A DNA stretch of 43,794 nt from Candidatus Poribacteria bacterium. Its GTDB lineage: Bacteria > Poribacteria > WGA-4E > PCPOR2b. Under the pieces are notes generated by a model, which saw nothing but the letters and a program-made list of their open reading frames with translations, did no database searches and was not told the origin of the DNA. Made by a program: the position numbers and the translations under genes. Shown here one piece after another: positions 8,258-16,339 of this stretch. The stretch covers positions 1-43,794 of the forward strand of contig JAPPKS010000019.1 of assembly GCA_028819845.1 (NCBI GenBank), written 5' to 3'. Numbering within the stretch: the first letter of the stretch is position 1; each line of letters begins with the position of its first letter.

Positions 8258-9814
8258 CTACTGTGATTCTTGCGCTTCCTCACGAAGTCCCATAAAGACG
8301 CAGACTGCCATTCCAACGAGGACAATGGCAAACGGGAAGCCAGTCGCAAGCGAGGCGGCTTGTAAGGATCGGAGTCCACCGCCAAGCAGCAGCGCGATGG
8401 CAACCAACCCCTCAAGACTGCACCAGAACACGCGTTGAGGGGCGGGCGCGTCAACCTTGCCGCCGGCTGCAATGATATCAATGATGAGGGATCCGGAGTC
8501 CGACGAGGTAACGAAGAAGATGATTGTGAGCATCATCGCGACGGAAGAAAGCAGTGTTGTCCACGGCAGTTCATCGAACATTTTGAACAGTGCGAGTTCC
8601 AGTTTCCAATCCGCAACGCTCTCGGATACACCGGTATATCCATCAACCGTGTGTTGATGGATTGCGGCGCCACCGAATGCACCAAACCACAGCAAACATA
8701 ACAGCGTCGGCAGAAGTAACACAAAGATCACGAACTGACGGACTGTCCGTCCCTTTGAAATACGGGCGATGAATGTCCCGATGAATGGCGCCCAAGCTAT
8801 CCACCATGCCCAGTAGAACGTGGTCCAGTCGTGAAAAAAGCCGGTATCCTGGCGCCCGATCCAGTTGCTGAGCGGCACAATCCTCATGGCATAGTCAGCA
8901 AGCCCGGCGAACATGGTACGGAGAATATAGAGGGTGGGGCCCAGTATAATTACCGCTAACAGCAACAAAGAGGCGAGAATTACGTTGAACTGGCTTAGTC
9001 GTTTGATGCCGACATTGATACCGGTCAGCACGGATGTCATGGCGATGGCGGTAATCACCATAATCAACACCACCATGGTGGTGCTATTCGCTGGAATTTC
9101 GAACAGATAGTTAAGCCCCGACGTGACTTGTTGTACCCCCAAGCCGAGCGAGGTTGCGAGTCCAAACATACCTGCGAATATAGCGAATGTATCAATGATG
9201 TGTCCGGGCCAGCCCCAGACACGATTGCCGAGCAGCGGATAGAATGCCGAGCGCATGGTTAAGGGAAGTCCCTTGTTGTAGGCGAAAAACCCGAGGGCGA
9301 GTCCGACAACACCGAAAACCGCCCAACCTTGTATTCCCCAGTGGAAAACCGTCGCCGCAATGCCTGCGGTAGCAGCCTCCGGCGTTCCGGCGGCAATACC
9401 GAGCGGGGGATTCTGCAAGTAGTGCATCGGCTCCGAGACCCCGAAAAACAGTAGACCAATCCCAATGCCCGCTGCGAAGAGCATCGCAAGCCAGGTGATA
9501 TCGGAGTATTCGGGTTCCGCATCTGTGCCCCCGAGGCGTATCTTGCCGAGCGGCGAGAATGCTACAATCAGGCAAAATAGGCAGACGAGATTGACGGCGA
9601 TCATGAACAACCAATCAAGGTTCGTCGTGAGCCACACACGCACCTCTCCAAACAGTTTCGTCGCGCCTTCCTGAAACACGAGCGCCCCGACGACAAAGAT
9701 AACAATGGAAATTGCGGAAATCACGAAGACTGGAGTCAAGTAGATATCTAATCCGAATAACTTCCGGTACTCTATCTCATTCGGCAGTCGTGGTGGCATT
9801 CCTTCTTCGCGCAT
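8258..9814 (-). CDS. BCCT-family betaine/carnitine/choline transporter
   Basis: A 518-residue integral inner-membrane protein of the betaine-carnitine-choline transporter family, which takes up quaternary-ammonium osmolytes, often with Na+ or H+. About 12 membrane segments are seen. The glycine-rich motif AAGIGIGLLFFGVSEP and the BCCT signature TTFYWAWWIAWAPFIG with FIARISKGRTVR are intact, as is FFVTSSDSGS in a late helix. The ATG at 9814 is chosen over one 16 codons upstream because AGAAGGAGC stands 10 bases before it. Length fits the family (about 500-680), with only a short C-terminal tail, so osmosensing extensions such as that of BetP are absent. It stands alone; substrate specificity is unresolved. 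Confidence 0.92.
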   Translation of the reverse strand: MREEGMPPRLPNEIEYRKLFGLDIYLTPVFVISAISIVIFVVGALVFQEGATKLFGEVRVWLTTNLDWLFMIAVNLVCLFCLIVAFSPLGKIRLGGTDAEPEYSDITWLAMLFAAGIGIGLLFFGVSEPMHYLQNPPLGIAAGTPEAATAGIAATVFHWGIQGWAVFGVVGLALGFFAYNKGLPLTMRSAFYPLLGNRVWGWPGHIIDTFAIFAGMFGLATSLGLGVQQVTSGLNYLFEIPANSTTMVVLIMVITAIAMTSVLTGINVGIKRLSQFNVILASLLLLAVIILGPTLYILRTMFAGLADYAMRIVPLSNWIGRQDTGFFHDWTTFYWAWWIAWAPFIGTFIARISKGRTVRQFVIFVLLLPTLLCLLWFGAFGGAAIHQHTVDGYTGVSESVADWKLELALFKMFDELPWTTLLSSVAMMLTIIFFVTSSDSGSLIIDIIAAGGKVDAPAPQRVFWCSLEGLVAIALLLGGGLRSLQAASLATGFPFAIVLVGMAVCVFMGLREEAQESQ

Positions 9815-10332
9815 ATTCAAAATGCTCCTTCTAGTTGTTTTTTGGTGATGTAGAAAAGGCAACGCACTTTAAGACAGCTTTAAGACGGTAGGAGTAAACC
9901 AAGAATCGGTGTTTCATGCAAATTCTTGCTTCTTGCTTTTATTTGCGACTTGATATGGTGAGAATCGATAATCATCTGCGCCAACCGCACAAAAGACATA
10001 TAATACGCATAAACTGTGCCAATGCTTCATGAAACGGGTTGCGACCTGAGAAATCCTTTGGTAGGCTTGATTTAAAAGGATGCGGGGGCAGATAGCGCGT
10101 GAGTGCGCGGGTTGAAAAAGTGGGAGAATGCGATACGTAAGACGGATATTGAATTGAAGAAAATTTGAGGAAAGACTGTAATGGTGCGGGATACGGGGGA
10201 GTTTGTCGCAGAATACCTAAAAATTCGCAGAATGCGACAATGAGAGGGTTAACCGGTGTGGTAACGAGTAACGAGTAACGAGTAAAGCGTAAAGGGTTAA
10301 GATTTGTGTAAGGTGGGGTGGGGAAACCGTGC
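9815..10332. other. Gap with heptamer repeats
   Basis: No supported gene. It holds the leader of the BCCT gene, an AT-rich stretch and the heptamer tandem repeat at 10261-10295. An open frame crossing 9972-10394 on the minus strand has unlikely composition and overlaps the regulator gene out of frame. Confidence 0.6.
10261..10295 (+). repeat. Heptamer tandem repeat, five units
   Basis: Three exact GTAACGA units followed by GTAAAGC and GTAAAGG. A related array (GTAATGC/GTAATGA) sits at 15939-15966. The two lie beyond the outer ends of the two-component locus. Similar short heptamer arrays are known in cyanobacteria (STRR sequences); the role is unknown. Confidence 0.75.
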
Positions 10333-12267
10333 CTATCGGGATGGACCGCGTAGTTTATACAACTTCGCTTTTCGATAAAGGGTCGAACGGTCAATCTTTA
10401 AGGCTTGGGCTGCCTTCGTAACATTGTAGTCCATAATCTCTAGAGCGTGGGCAAGTGTGTGACGTTCAACCTCTTCAAAAGGCAGGATTCCCGTTGAGTC
10501 AAGGGAAGATAAGAGAGATTGGGAAGTCATCATTGACAGAATGTGCGGCGACAGATTGCTCAGTTGTAACAGTTCTGTGGTCTCAAGCAAAACCGCGCGG
10601 CGAATCAGGTTTTCCAACTCGCGCACGTTACCGGGGAAGTCATACTGCATCAATAAGTGTAAAGCATCAGCGGTAATCGCCTTAATGGATTTGTTCGCAC
10701 TCGCTACGTATTTTTTCAGAAAATGGTCCGCCAGGAGGGGAATATCTTCACGCCGGTTTCTCAGGGGAGGAATCGCAATTGGGAACGCGGCGATCCGATA
10801 GAAAAGATCCTTTCGGAACGTGCCCGCTACCACCCCAGCTTCTAAATCCTGATTTGTCGCTGTCAGCACTCGAATGTCAACCGGGATATCGCCTGCGCCG
10901 CCGACGCGCTGGATCTGCTGTTCTTGGAGCACACGCAACAACTTTGCCTGCAACACCCACGGCATATCGCCAATTTCATCAAAAAAGATAGTTCCTCGAT
11001 TTGCTTGTTCAAATTTGCCGATTCGTGCCGTTGTAGCACCGGTGAAAGCCCCCCGTTCATGGCCAAACAATTCGCTTTCAACGAGGGACTCCGGAATGGC
11101 AGCAGAATTTACGGTAATAAAGGGACCGGCTTTGCGAGTACCATTATAGTGGATTGCACGTGCAACCAATTCTTTACCGGTTCCACTTTCTCCGGATATT
11201 AGCACGTTGATGTCACTTTCAGCCGCGCGTTGCATCAACGCGAACATCTGCCGCATGTGTTGGTTCTCACCTACAATTTCGCTAAACGATGGAATAGCTA
11301 CAAGTTCGCCATGTAAGCGGAGCATATCAACGTCCGTCGGTGGGAGGTCAAGCTCTTTGGACATATCACGGTAGCTGACAACACTGCCAGTAGATTCGCC
11401 TTGATCATTCCGCAGCGGGGTAATCGAGCGATAAAGCAACCTCGGTTCAGACTGGGTGCCTTTTCCAAACGCTTCCACCACGTCTTTTACATTTTCGGAG
11501 AGCAACTTTTGCCCCGGTTGCGATGCCTCCGGCGTTTGGAAACGCGCCCTCATACACGCCTTGAGTTCGGCGGGTGACATCTGTCTCAGTTGTTCTTCTG
11601 TTAAATCGAACAGTTGTTGATAGTGTTGATTTGCAAACACTAGGTTTCCCTCGCTATCGAACAATGCGATGGCATCGCCCGCAGCATCGACCACCGTTTC
11701 GAGCTTCTGATGCTTGACTTCCAGCCTACGATGATCGGTTACGATTTGCTGTTGTTTTATGGATAATTCCTGTTGGATGTTCCACCTTTCGACCAGGGAA
11801 AGCGTAAGCTGCTGAACCTCCTCCGGTGCAAAGGGTTTTCGGATATATAACAGTTTGTTAAGCAGTTTCATATCCCGGACAATTTCAGGCAGCGGTTTAT
11901 CTGTGTACGCAGTCATGATGACCATCTCGACATCCGTCTCGATCTGCCTGATGCGGCGGATTGCTTCCACCCCGTCAATGCCCGGGGGCATTCTGACATC
12001 AATGTACGCAACGGCAATTGGACGGTTTGATGCCTTCGCCGTGCATATAATGTCCTGCGCCTCCTCTCCACTTGTCGCATGCAAAAGTTCAAAGTTAGGT
12101 AGAAAGTCGGTTTTATGCTTTGGAACCTTGTCGTGAAAATTCTCTGCTAGCGCAGCCGTTAATGTCCGCCGCCGGTTGGGATTCAACATATATTTAAAGT
12201 CGGTGTGGATTCCGGCTTCATCGTCGACGATTAGGACACGATAATTCCAATGTTGTTTTGATTCCAT
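10333..12267 (-). CDS. Sigma-54-dependent response regulator (REC-PAS-AAA+-Fis HTH)
   Basis: A 644-residue NtrC-class transcription activator. The N-terminal receiver domain begins VLIVDDEAGIHTDFKYML and carries the phospho-acceptor Asp in VAYIDVRMPPGIDG; it has about 30 extra residues after the first helix, as in the 'IHxDF' receiver subgroup. A coiled linker and a PAS domain (from about VVDAAGDAIALFDSEGNLVF) follow. The AAA+ domain has Walker A GESGTGKE near residue 360, the sigma-54 loop GAFTGA near 405 and Walker B GTIFFDEIGD. The C-terminus is a Fis-type HTH (VTKAAQALKIDRSTLYRKAK). GAGGTGG precedes the ATG. The sensor kinase at 13668 is its likely partner, transcribed in the same direction but separated by the RAYT/REP island. 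Targets unknown; expect sigma-54 promoters. Confidence 0.93.
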   Translation of the reverse strand: MESKQHWNYRVLIVDDEAGIHTDFKYMLNPNRRRTLTAALAENFHDKVPKHKTDFLPNFELLHATSGEEAQDIICTAKASNRPIAVAYIDVRMPPGIDGVEAIRRIRQIETDVEMVIMTAYTDKPLPEIVRDMKLLNKLLYIRKPFAPEEVQQLTLSLVERWNIQQELSIKQQQIVTDHRRLEVKHQKLETVVDAAGDAIALFDSEGNLVFANQHYQQLFDLTEEQLRQMSPAELKACMRARFQTPEASQPGQKLLSENVKDVVEAFGKGTQSEPRLLYRSITPLRNDQGESTGSVVSYRDMSKELDLPPTDVDMLRLHGELVAIPSFSEIVGENQHMRQMFALMQRAAESDINVLISGESGTGKELVARAIHYNGTRKAGPFITVNSAAIPESLVESELFGHERGAFTGATTARIGKFEQANRGTIFFDEIGDMPWVLQAKLLRVLQEQQIQRVGGAGDIPVDIRVLTATNQDLEAGVVAGTFRKDLFYRIAAFPIAIPPLRNRREDIPLLADHFLKKYVASANKSIKAITADALHLLMQYDFPGNVRELENLIRRAVLLETTELLQLSNLSPHILSMMTSQSLLSSLDSTGILPFEEVERHTLAHALEIMDYNVTKAAQALKIDRSTLYRKAKLYKLRGPSR

Positions 12268-12322
12268 TGAACCACCTCAGTGCGTAGGTTGTGTTGACGT
12301 TAATTTGAGGCGTTTCCCTGTT

Positions 12323-12682
12323 CGTAGGGGCGAGGTTCCCTCGCCCAAATGGTTGGGGAACCCAACCCCTACGAGGAATACGGGCTGGGGGCCCCCAGCC
12401 CCTACGAAGATTCATCCGTTTCCAATCGTAGGGGCGGGGTTTCCCCGCCCAAATGGTTGGGTTCCCAACCCCTACGAGAAATTCGGGCTGGGGGACCCAG
12501 CCCCTACGAAGATTCATTCGTCTCCAATCGTAGGGGCGGGGTTTCCTCGCCCAAATGGTTGGGTTCCCAACCCCTACGAGAAATTCGGGCTGGGGGACCC
12601 CGCCCCTACGGAGATTTATCCGTTTCCAATCGTAGGGGCGGGGTTTCCCCGCCCAAATGGTTGGGGGAACAGCCTCTACGAA
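12323..12682. repeat. REP-like palindrome array downstream of the RAYT gene
   Basis: Four units start at 12323, 12427, 12529 and 12631, a period of about 102-104 bases. Each unit has hairpin H1 (GGGCGGGGTTTCCCCGCCC), AAAT, hairpin H2 (GGTTGGGTTCCCAACC) and CCTACG, then hairpin H3 (GGGCTGGGGGACCCAGCCC) and CTACG, with spacer AAGATTCATCCGTTTCCAAT. CGTAGG and CCTACG can close H1 and H2 into a cloverleaf. Compensating changes between units (GGCGAGG with CCTCGCC, GGCGGGG with CCCCGCC) support the stem being selected. Confidence 0.9.
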
Positions 12683-13272
12683 GATTTTTTGGTGAAATTG
12701 TTGGGATGCAATCGATCTAATTGCCATTGCATCGGATTATCAGTAATGTATTGGCGAATGCGCTGTAAATCTATGTCGCCTCTGATTACATGGTCGTAAT
12801 AATTCCTTTGCCAAATTCGTGTTCCCGGCATATCACGATGTTGATTGATACACTTAGTGGATTGATACTTGAAATATGCCACCACCTGCCCTAACGTGGG
12901 CAAGTGAATCTTAGTCCTACGGTTGGGTAAAACGGGCGAGGGTACCGCGCTCGTACGGTTTGGTTGTGAATGGGGGTACGGGCGAGGGGCCCTCGCCCCT
13001 ACGGTTTTCAATAAGATAATCCCGTGTACGTGATTGGGCATTACAACGCATAAGTCTAATTCAGCAGAAAGGAAATGTTGTGGAATACTGTCCCAACATT
13101 CGATGACAATTTTCCCTATTTCATTCAATTGCATCTGTCCGTCGATTATCTTCCCGAATAAGCATTTTTGCTCTTGCACACAAATAGTTACAAAGTACCC
13201 ACCGGTTTGACCGTAATCATAGTTGCGCAAGCGTATCGAACGGCGACGGGATTGGCTTGGTTTCAGGTACAT
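12676..13272 (-). CDS. REP-associated tyrosine transposase (RAYT, IS200-like Y1 family)
   Basis: A 198-residue single-domain Y1 transposase. It opens with the family's RLRNYDYGQTGGYFVTICVQ, carries the HUH metal-binding motif in VVMPNHVHGIILL, and has the candidate catalytic Tyr in QRNYYDHVIR near the C-terminus. RAYTs cut and join single-stranded REP palindromes, and this gene is flanked on both sides by such arrays. Its middle section (GARAPRPYPH to SAVPSPVLP) is translated REP sequence inserted in frame, and its stop codon TAG lies inside the CGTAG of a REP unit. The start ATG has only a weak AGAG site, suggesting low expression. The gene appears intact and possibly active. Confidence 0.9.
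   Translation of the reverse strand: MYLKPSQSRRRSIRLRNYDYGQTGGYFVTICVQEQKCLFGKIIDGQMQLNEIGKIVIECWDSIPQHFLSAELDLCVVMPNHVHGIILLKTVGARAPRPYPHSQPNRTSAVPSPVLPNRRTKIHLPTLGQVVAYFKYQSTKCINQHRDMPGTRIWQRNYYDHVIRGDIDLQRIRQYITDNPMQWQLDRLHPNNFTKKSS
12930..12998. repeat. REP palindromes inside the RAYT coding sequence
   Basis: GGGCGAGGGGCCCTCGCCC at 12980-12998 is a perfect palindrome followed by CTACGG, equal to hairpin H1 of the flanking arrays. A second, degenerate copy (GGGCGAGGGTACCGCGCTCG) covers about 12934-12957. Both keep the RAYT frame open. Confidence 0.8.
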
Positions 13273-13319
13273 CAGTAAAATCTCTTTTGGAGAATTGTTT
13301 GTGTATCCTTAAGGTTGAA

Positions 13320-13606
13320 ACACGGGCTGGGGGACCCCAGCCCCTACGAAGATTCATCCGTCTCCAATCGTAGGGGCGAGGTTGCCTCGCCCAAATGGTT
13401 GGGGCCCCAACCCCTACGAGGAATACGGGCTGGGGGACCCATCCCCTACGAAGATTCATCCGTTTCCAATCGTAGGGGCGGGGTTTCCCCGCCCAAATGG
13501 TTGGGGCTCCAATCCCTTCTAAGGATTGGCATACCACACGTTGCCGTAGGGGCGAGGTTTCCTCGCCCATGTGAGATACGGGCTGGGGGACCCAGCCCCT
13601 ACGAAG
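13320..13606. repeat. REP-like palindrome array upstream of the RAYT gene
   Basis: Begins with an H3 hairpin (GGGCTGGGGGACCCCAGCCC), then full units at 13369 and 13471 with the same H1-H2-H3 order and about 102-base period as the downstream array. A shorter unit at 13545 lacks H2. The second unit ends in a degenerate H2 (GGTTGGGGCTCCAATCCC). Confidence 0.9.
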
Positions 13607-13633
13607 GACGGATGGGTTGTGGGACAAGATAAA

Positions 13634-13666
13634 GACTATTGCCTTCGCTATTCGCTCGGTTGATCC
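13634..13666 (+). repeat. Dispersed 30-bp repeat, copy 2
   Basis: ACTATTGCCTTCGCTATTCG then CTCGGTTGATCC, one of four copies. It abuts the stop codon of the sensor kinase (13668-13670). Confidence 0.75.
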
Positions 13667-13667
13667 C

Positions 13668-15785
13668 CTACGGTATAACGGAGGAGTAACGCAGCATGAT
13701 TCGCATGGTTGTGCCATTGCCAATACCCTCGCTGAGGGGATAAATTTTCCCGCCAGACCCGATCACAAAATTAGCACTTGAATGGAGACCCAGCCCGGTC
13801 CCCGATTCCTTGGTTGTATAACCAGCACTGAAAATCAGCTTCAAATTTTCCGGGGCAATACCGATGCCATTATCAATAACATCAAGACAAAGAAAATCCT
13901 CGCTGGTATACGCTTGGACCGCGATAGCCGGGGTTTCATTGAATCCACCCGATCGAGCGAGTTCATCAATGGCTTCAATCGAATTTTTGACCAGATTCAC
14001 CAACATCTGATGAAATTGACTTTCGTGAATTCGAATTTTTTCGGGGGCGTTTTTGCAGTTGATGTCTACTTGGATGCCTCTTTTATCGATCGAATCTTGC
14101 TGTAATTTCACTGCGCTCAGAATCGCTTCCTGAAGGTTGATATTTTTACGCATCACATTGGGTTGACTAGCGGACTTCTGTGTACGGATGATGTCGGTGA
14201 TGTGCGAAACTTTTTCACTGACACGCTCAAGCGTCTCAACCACCTCTTTATTCTGGTCGGTAAAATCTGCCGCGACCGCGATTATAAATGGGAGCACCTG
14301 TTGTCCTTGCGGGTCATTTTTGATGTATTCAACCCAATCCTCTTGATGTGCTTTAACCGCATCAGCAAATGCGAAGAAATGGTCCAGAAGATCGTTATCG
14401 GCTAAATTTTCTTGTAGGACGTTAATTCCTACCGTTACGCTGTTGATGGCGTTGCCAATATTATGGAGGATGGTCTCGACAATTTCCAGGCGTCCGTACG
14501 CGAACGCTTGCTTCAACGCTTCTTCGGCAATCGCGCGATGCGTCACATCGCGGAAAACAATAACGCCTCCCTTTTTGGTACTGTCTTCATCATGCAGCGG
14601 CCTTCCACTAACGTTGATAAAAACGCCTTCCGGCACTTTCGGGTTGCGCACAAACATCTCTACGTTGTCTGAGGCTTCGCCTTTAAGGGCACGGGCAAGC
14701 GGCAGTTCATCTGCCGGAAAGAGTGTAACTCTATCGGGGAAAAAGAAACCGAAGACCTCACTCCATTTTTCAGGAGTTGTATCTATCGGACCGATTCCGA
14801 GAATCTTTTCCGCGCTTGGATTAAAAATTGTGAATGCGCCGCTTGCATCGGCTGCGATTACCCCGTCACCCATACTGCCAAAAATGGTATCCGTCAGTTG
14901 AACCTGATTTTGCAGTTCCTGCATTGCTTTTTCCAGCTGTATGGCTGCTATTTTGTCCTTTGTAATGTCATGCACAACATACACGTAGGCTACCACTTCC
15001 TGATTCTCATCAAATAAAGGGAGGGCACTAGCCTTTAAGTGAATTCCTTCCGCCTGATTCTTATTGCGTACAAAAACTTCTTGCTCTATTATTGCTCCAC
15101 CCTGGGCAGTCAGTGCGGATATGATCTGATGGAATGGCACGGGTGTTTTTTCGTCAGAATAGAAAACGCCGTGTGTTTCAGTCCATTTGCTGGGGGGCGT
15201 GACATTCAGAGGTTCGGGACCGAAGATTTGTTGTATGCTTGGATTGAGGAACAAAATGTCATTTGTTAAGCTGAGGACAGCGATACCATCATACATACTA
15301 TTGAAAACAGTTTCCATCAGTTGGGTTTGATGGCGTAACTCGCTGATGGTACGGTTTGAACCGTCCTCCCTCGTTTTATACTTAGTGATATCGCGGAGAG
15401 TAATAACGATGCCGGCGTGGTTTTCTTCATCATCTTTGATGGGAGTAATGTTATAGTCAATAGGGATTTCTCGACCAGATTTTGCAATAAGGCAGGTATT
15501 ATAGTCCACCTCGGAAGCAGAAGACAATCCCTCGGCGGAAATTGATCCACCTTGGAGCGCTTTTATCAAATACGTATTTTCAATTGGATTCGCGCTGTCT
15601 CCAACATTAACATTGAGTATGTCAGCGATTTGCTTGCCAGCCCCTTCTTCCTTTTCCCAACCGGTCAATGTTTCTGCAACCGGATTCATGAATGTTATCA
15701 GTCCATTTCGGTCCGTGGCAATTACGGCGTCACCGACACCGTTGAGAATACTAGATAGCTGCTCATGGCTTGCTGTGTTTGCCAT
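13668..15785 (-). CDS. Cytoplasmic sensor histidine kinase with three PAS domains
   Basis: A 705-residue kinase without membrane segments. Three PAS domains can be followed: ILNGVGDAVIATDRNGLITF, VFNSMYDGIAVLSLTNDILF and IFGSMGDGVIAADASGAFTI, each ending in a DIT/DVT-type strand. The phospho-acceptor helix is ETILHNIGNAINSVTVGINV with His near residue 441, an HNIGN variant rather than the common HELRTP. The ATPase part has N-box MLVNLVKNSIEAI, G1 DVIDNGIGI and G2 GTGLGLHSSA. AAGGAG precedes the ATG. It likely senses an intracellular cue such as redox or a small ligand and phosphorylates the sigma-54 regulator ending at 10333, which follows in the same direction beyond the RAYT island. The signal is unknown. 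Confidence 0.92.
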   Translation of the reverse strand: MANTASHEQLSSILNGVGDAVIATDRNGLITFMNPVAETLTGWEKEEGAGKQIADILNVNVGDSANPIENTYLIKALQGGSISAEGLSSASEVDYNTCLIAKSGREIPIDYNITPIKDDEENHAGIVITLRDITKYKTREDGSNRTISELRHQTQLMETVFNSMYDGIAVLSLTNDILFLNPSIQQIFGPEPLNVTPPSKWTETHGVFYSDEKTPVPFHQIISALTAQGGAIIEQEVFVRNKNQAEGIHLKASALPLFDENQEVVAYVYVVHDITKDKIAAIQLEKAMQELQNQVQLTDTIFGSMGDGVIAADASGAFTIFNPSAEKILGIGPIDTTPEKWSEVFGFFFPDRVTLFPADELPLARALKGEASDNVEMFVRNPKVPEGVFINVSGRPLHDEDSTKKGGVIVFRDVTHRAIAEEALKQAFAYGRLEIVETILHNIGNAINSVTVGINVLQENLADNDLLDHFFAFADAVKAHQEDWVEYIKNDPQGQQVLPFIIAVAADFTDQNKEVVETLERVSEKVSHITDIIRTQKSASQPNVMRKNINLQEAILSAVKLQQDSIDKRGIQVDINCKNAPEKIRIHESQFHQMLVNLVKNSIEAIDELARSGGFNETPAIAVQAYTSEDFLCLDVIDNGIGIAPENLKLIFSAGYTTKESGTGLGLHSSANFVIGSGGKIYPLSEGIGNGTTMRIMLRYSSVIP

Positions 15786-15938
15786 TGTTTCTCCTTAGCG
15801 GTTCACGATTAGAAATCAATTAAGTTCATGGGTTTACTTGTACATTTCGGACTTAGCTGCAGCGTTGCTGCTGGGCACGATTGTGCGATACAAGTATGGG
15901 TAAATGGGTTTATTCCTGTGGGCGGGAAATCCTTATGT

Positions 15939-15966
15939 GTAATGCGTAATGAGTAATGCGTAAACG
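15939..15966 (+). repeat. Heptamer tandem repeat, four units
   Basis: GTAATGC-GTAATGA-GTAATGC-GTAAACG. Same seven-base periodicity and GTAA core as the array at 10261-10295. Confidence 0.7.
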
Positions 15967-16094
15967 GATAAGAGTTTGTAGATCGGGTTGAGCGGATTAC
16001 ACGAATTAATGTACAATTTAGCGAGGCGCTACGGAAGACTAACGACTTGCAAAGAGTCGATGCGCGGAGAGCCCGAAGACTGGAGAGGAAAAGG

Positions 16095-16126
16095 CTATCG
16101 CCTTCGCTATTCGCTCAATTGATCGC
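16095..16126 (+). repeat. Dispersed 30-bp repeat, copy 3
   Basis: CTATCGCCTTCGCTATTCGC then TCAATTGATCGC; one mismatch from copy 1 over the core. Confidence 0.8.
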
Positions 16127-16258
16127 TCCCTATTCGGTCGGTTGATCCTTCGCTGTTCACTCAGTTGTTCGTTGGGTTACGCTGCGCGGCGCGAATTTTG
16201 GAGTCAAACAAAAATACAATCACACGCGCTAAACTAAAAGGATTTGATTGACGGAAAA

Positions 16259-16290
16259 ACTATCGCCTTCGCTATCCGCTCGCTTGATCC
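16259..16290 (+). repeat. Dispersed 30-bp repeat, copy 4
   Basis: ACTATCGCCTTCGCTATCCG then CTCGCTTGATCC; about 130 bases from copy 3 and in the same orientation. Confidence 0.75.
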
Positions 16291-16339
16291 TACAAGAGCT
16301 ACAAGGGCTGAGATGGATTTGCGTTTCGTTCTCTATATT

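Larger units (their letters stand above)
15786..16339. other. Gap with repeats
   Basis: No supported gene. Contains the heptamer array at 15939-15966, two copies of the 30-bp dispersed repeat, and a degenerate third copy at about 16148-16171 followed by GTTGGGTTACGC, a motif also seen near 620. Confidence 0.6.

Noticed and set aside
12218-12799. Open frames on both strands through the REP arrays
   Set aside because: They are translations of palindromic repeat units (GVGNPTIWAGKPRPYD and similar) with no start signals.
13217-13723. A 168-codon minus-strand frame spanning the upstream REP array
   Set aside because: Its text is repeat-derived and it overlaps both the RAYT start and the kinase end out of frame.
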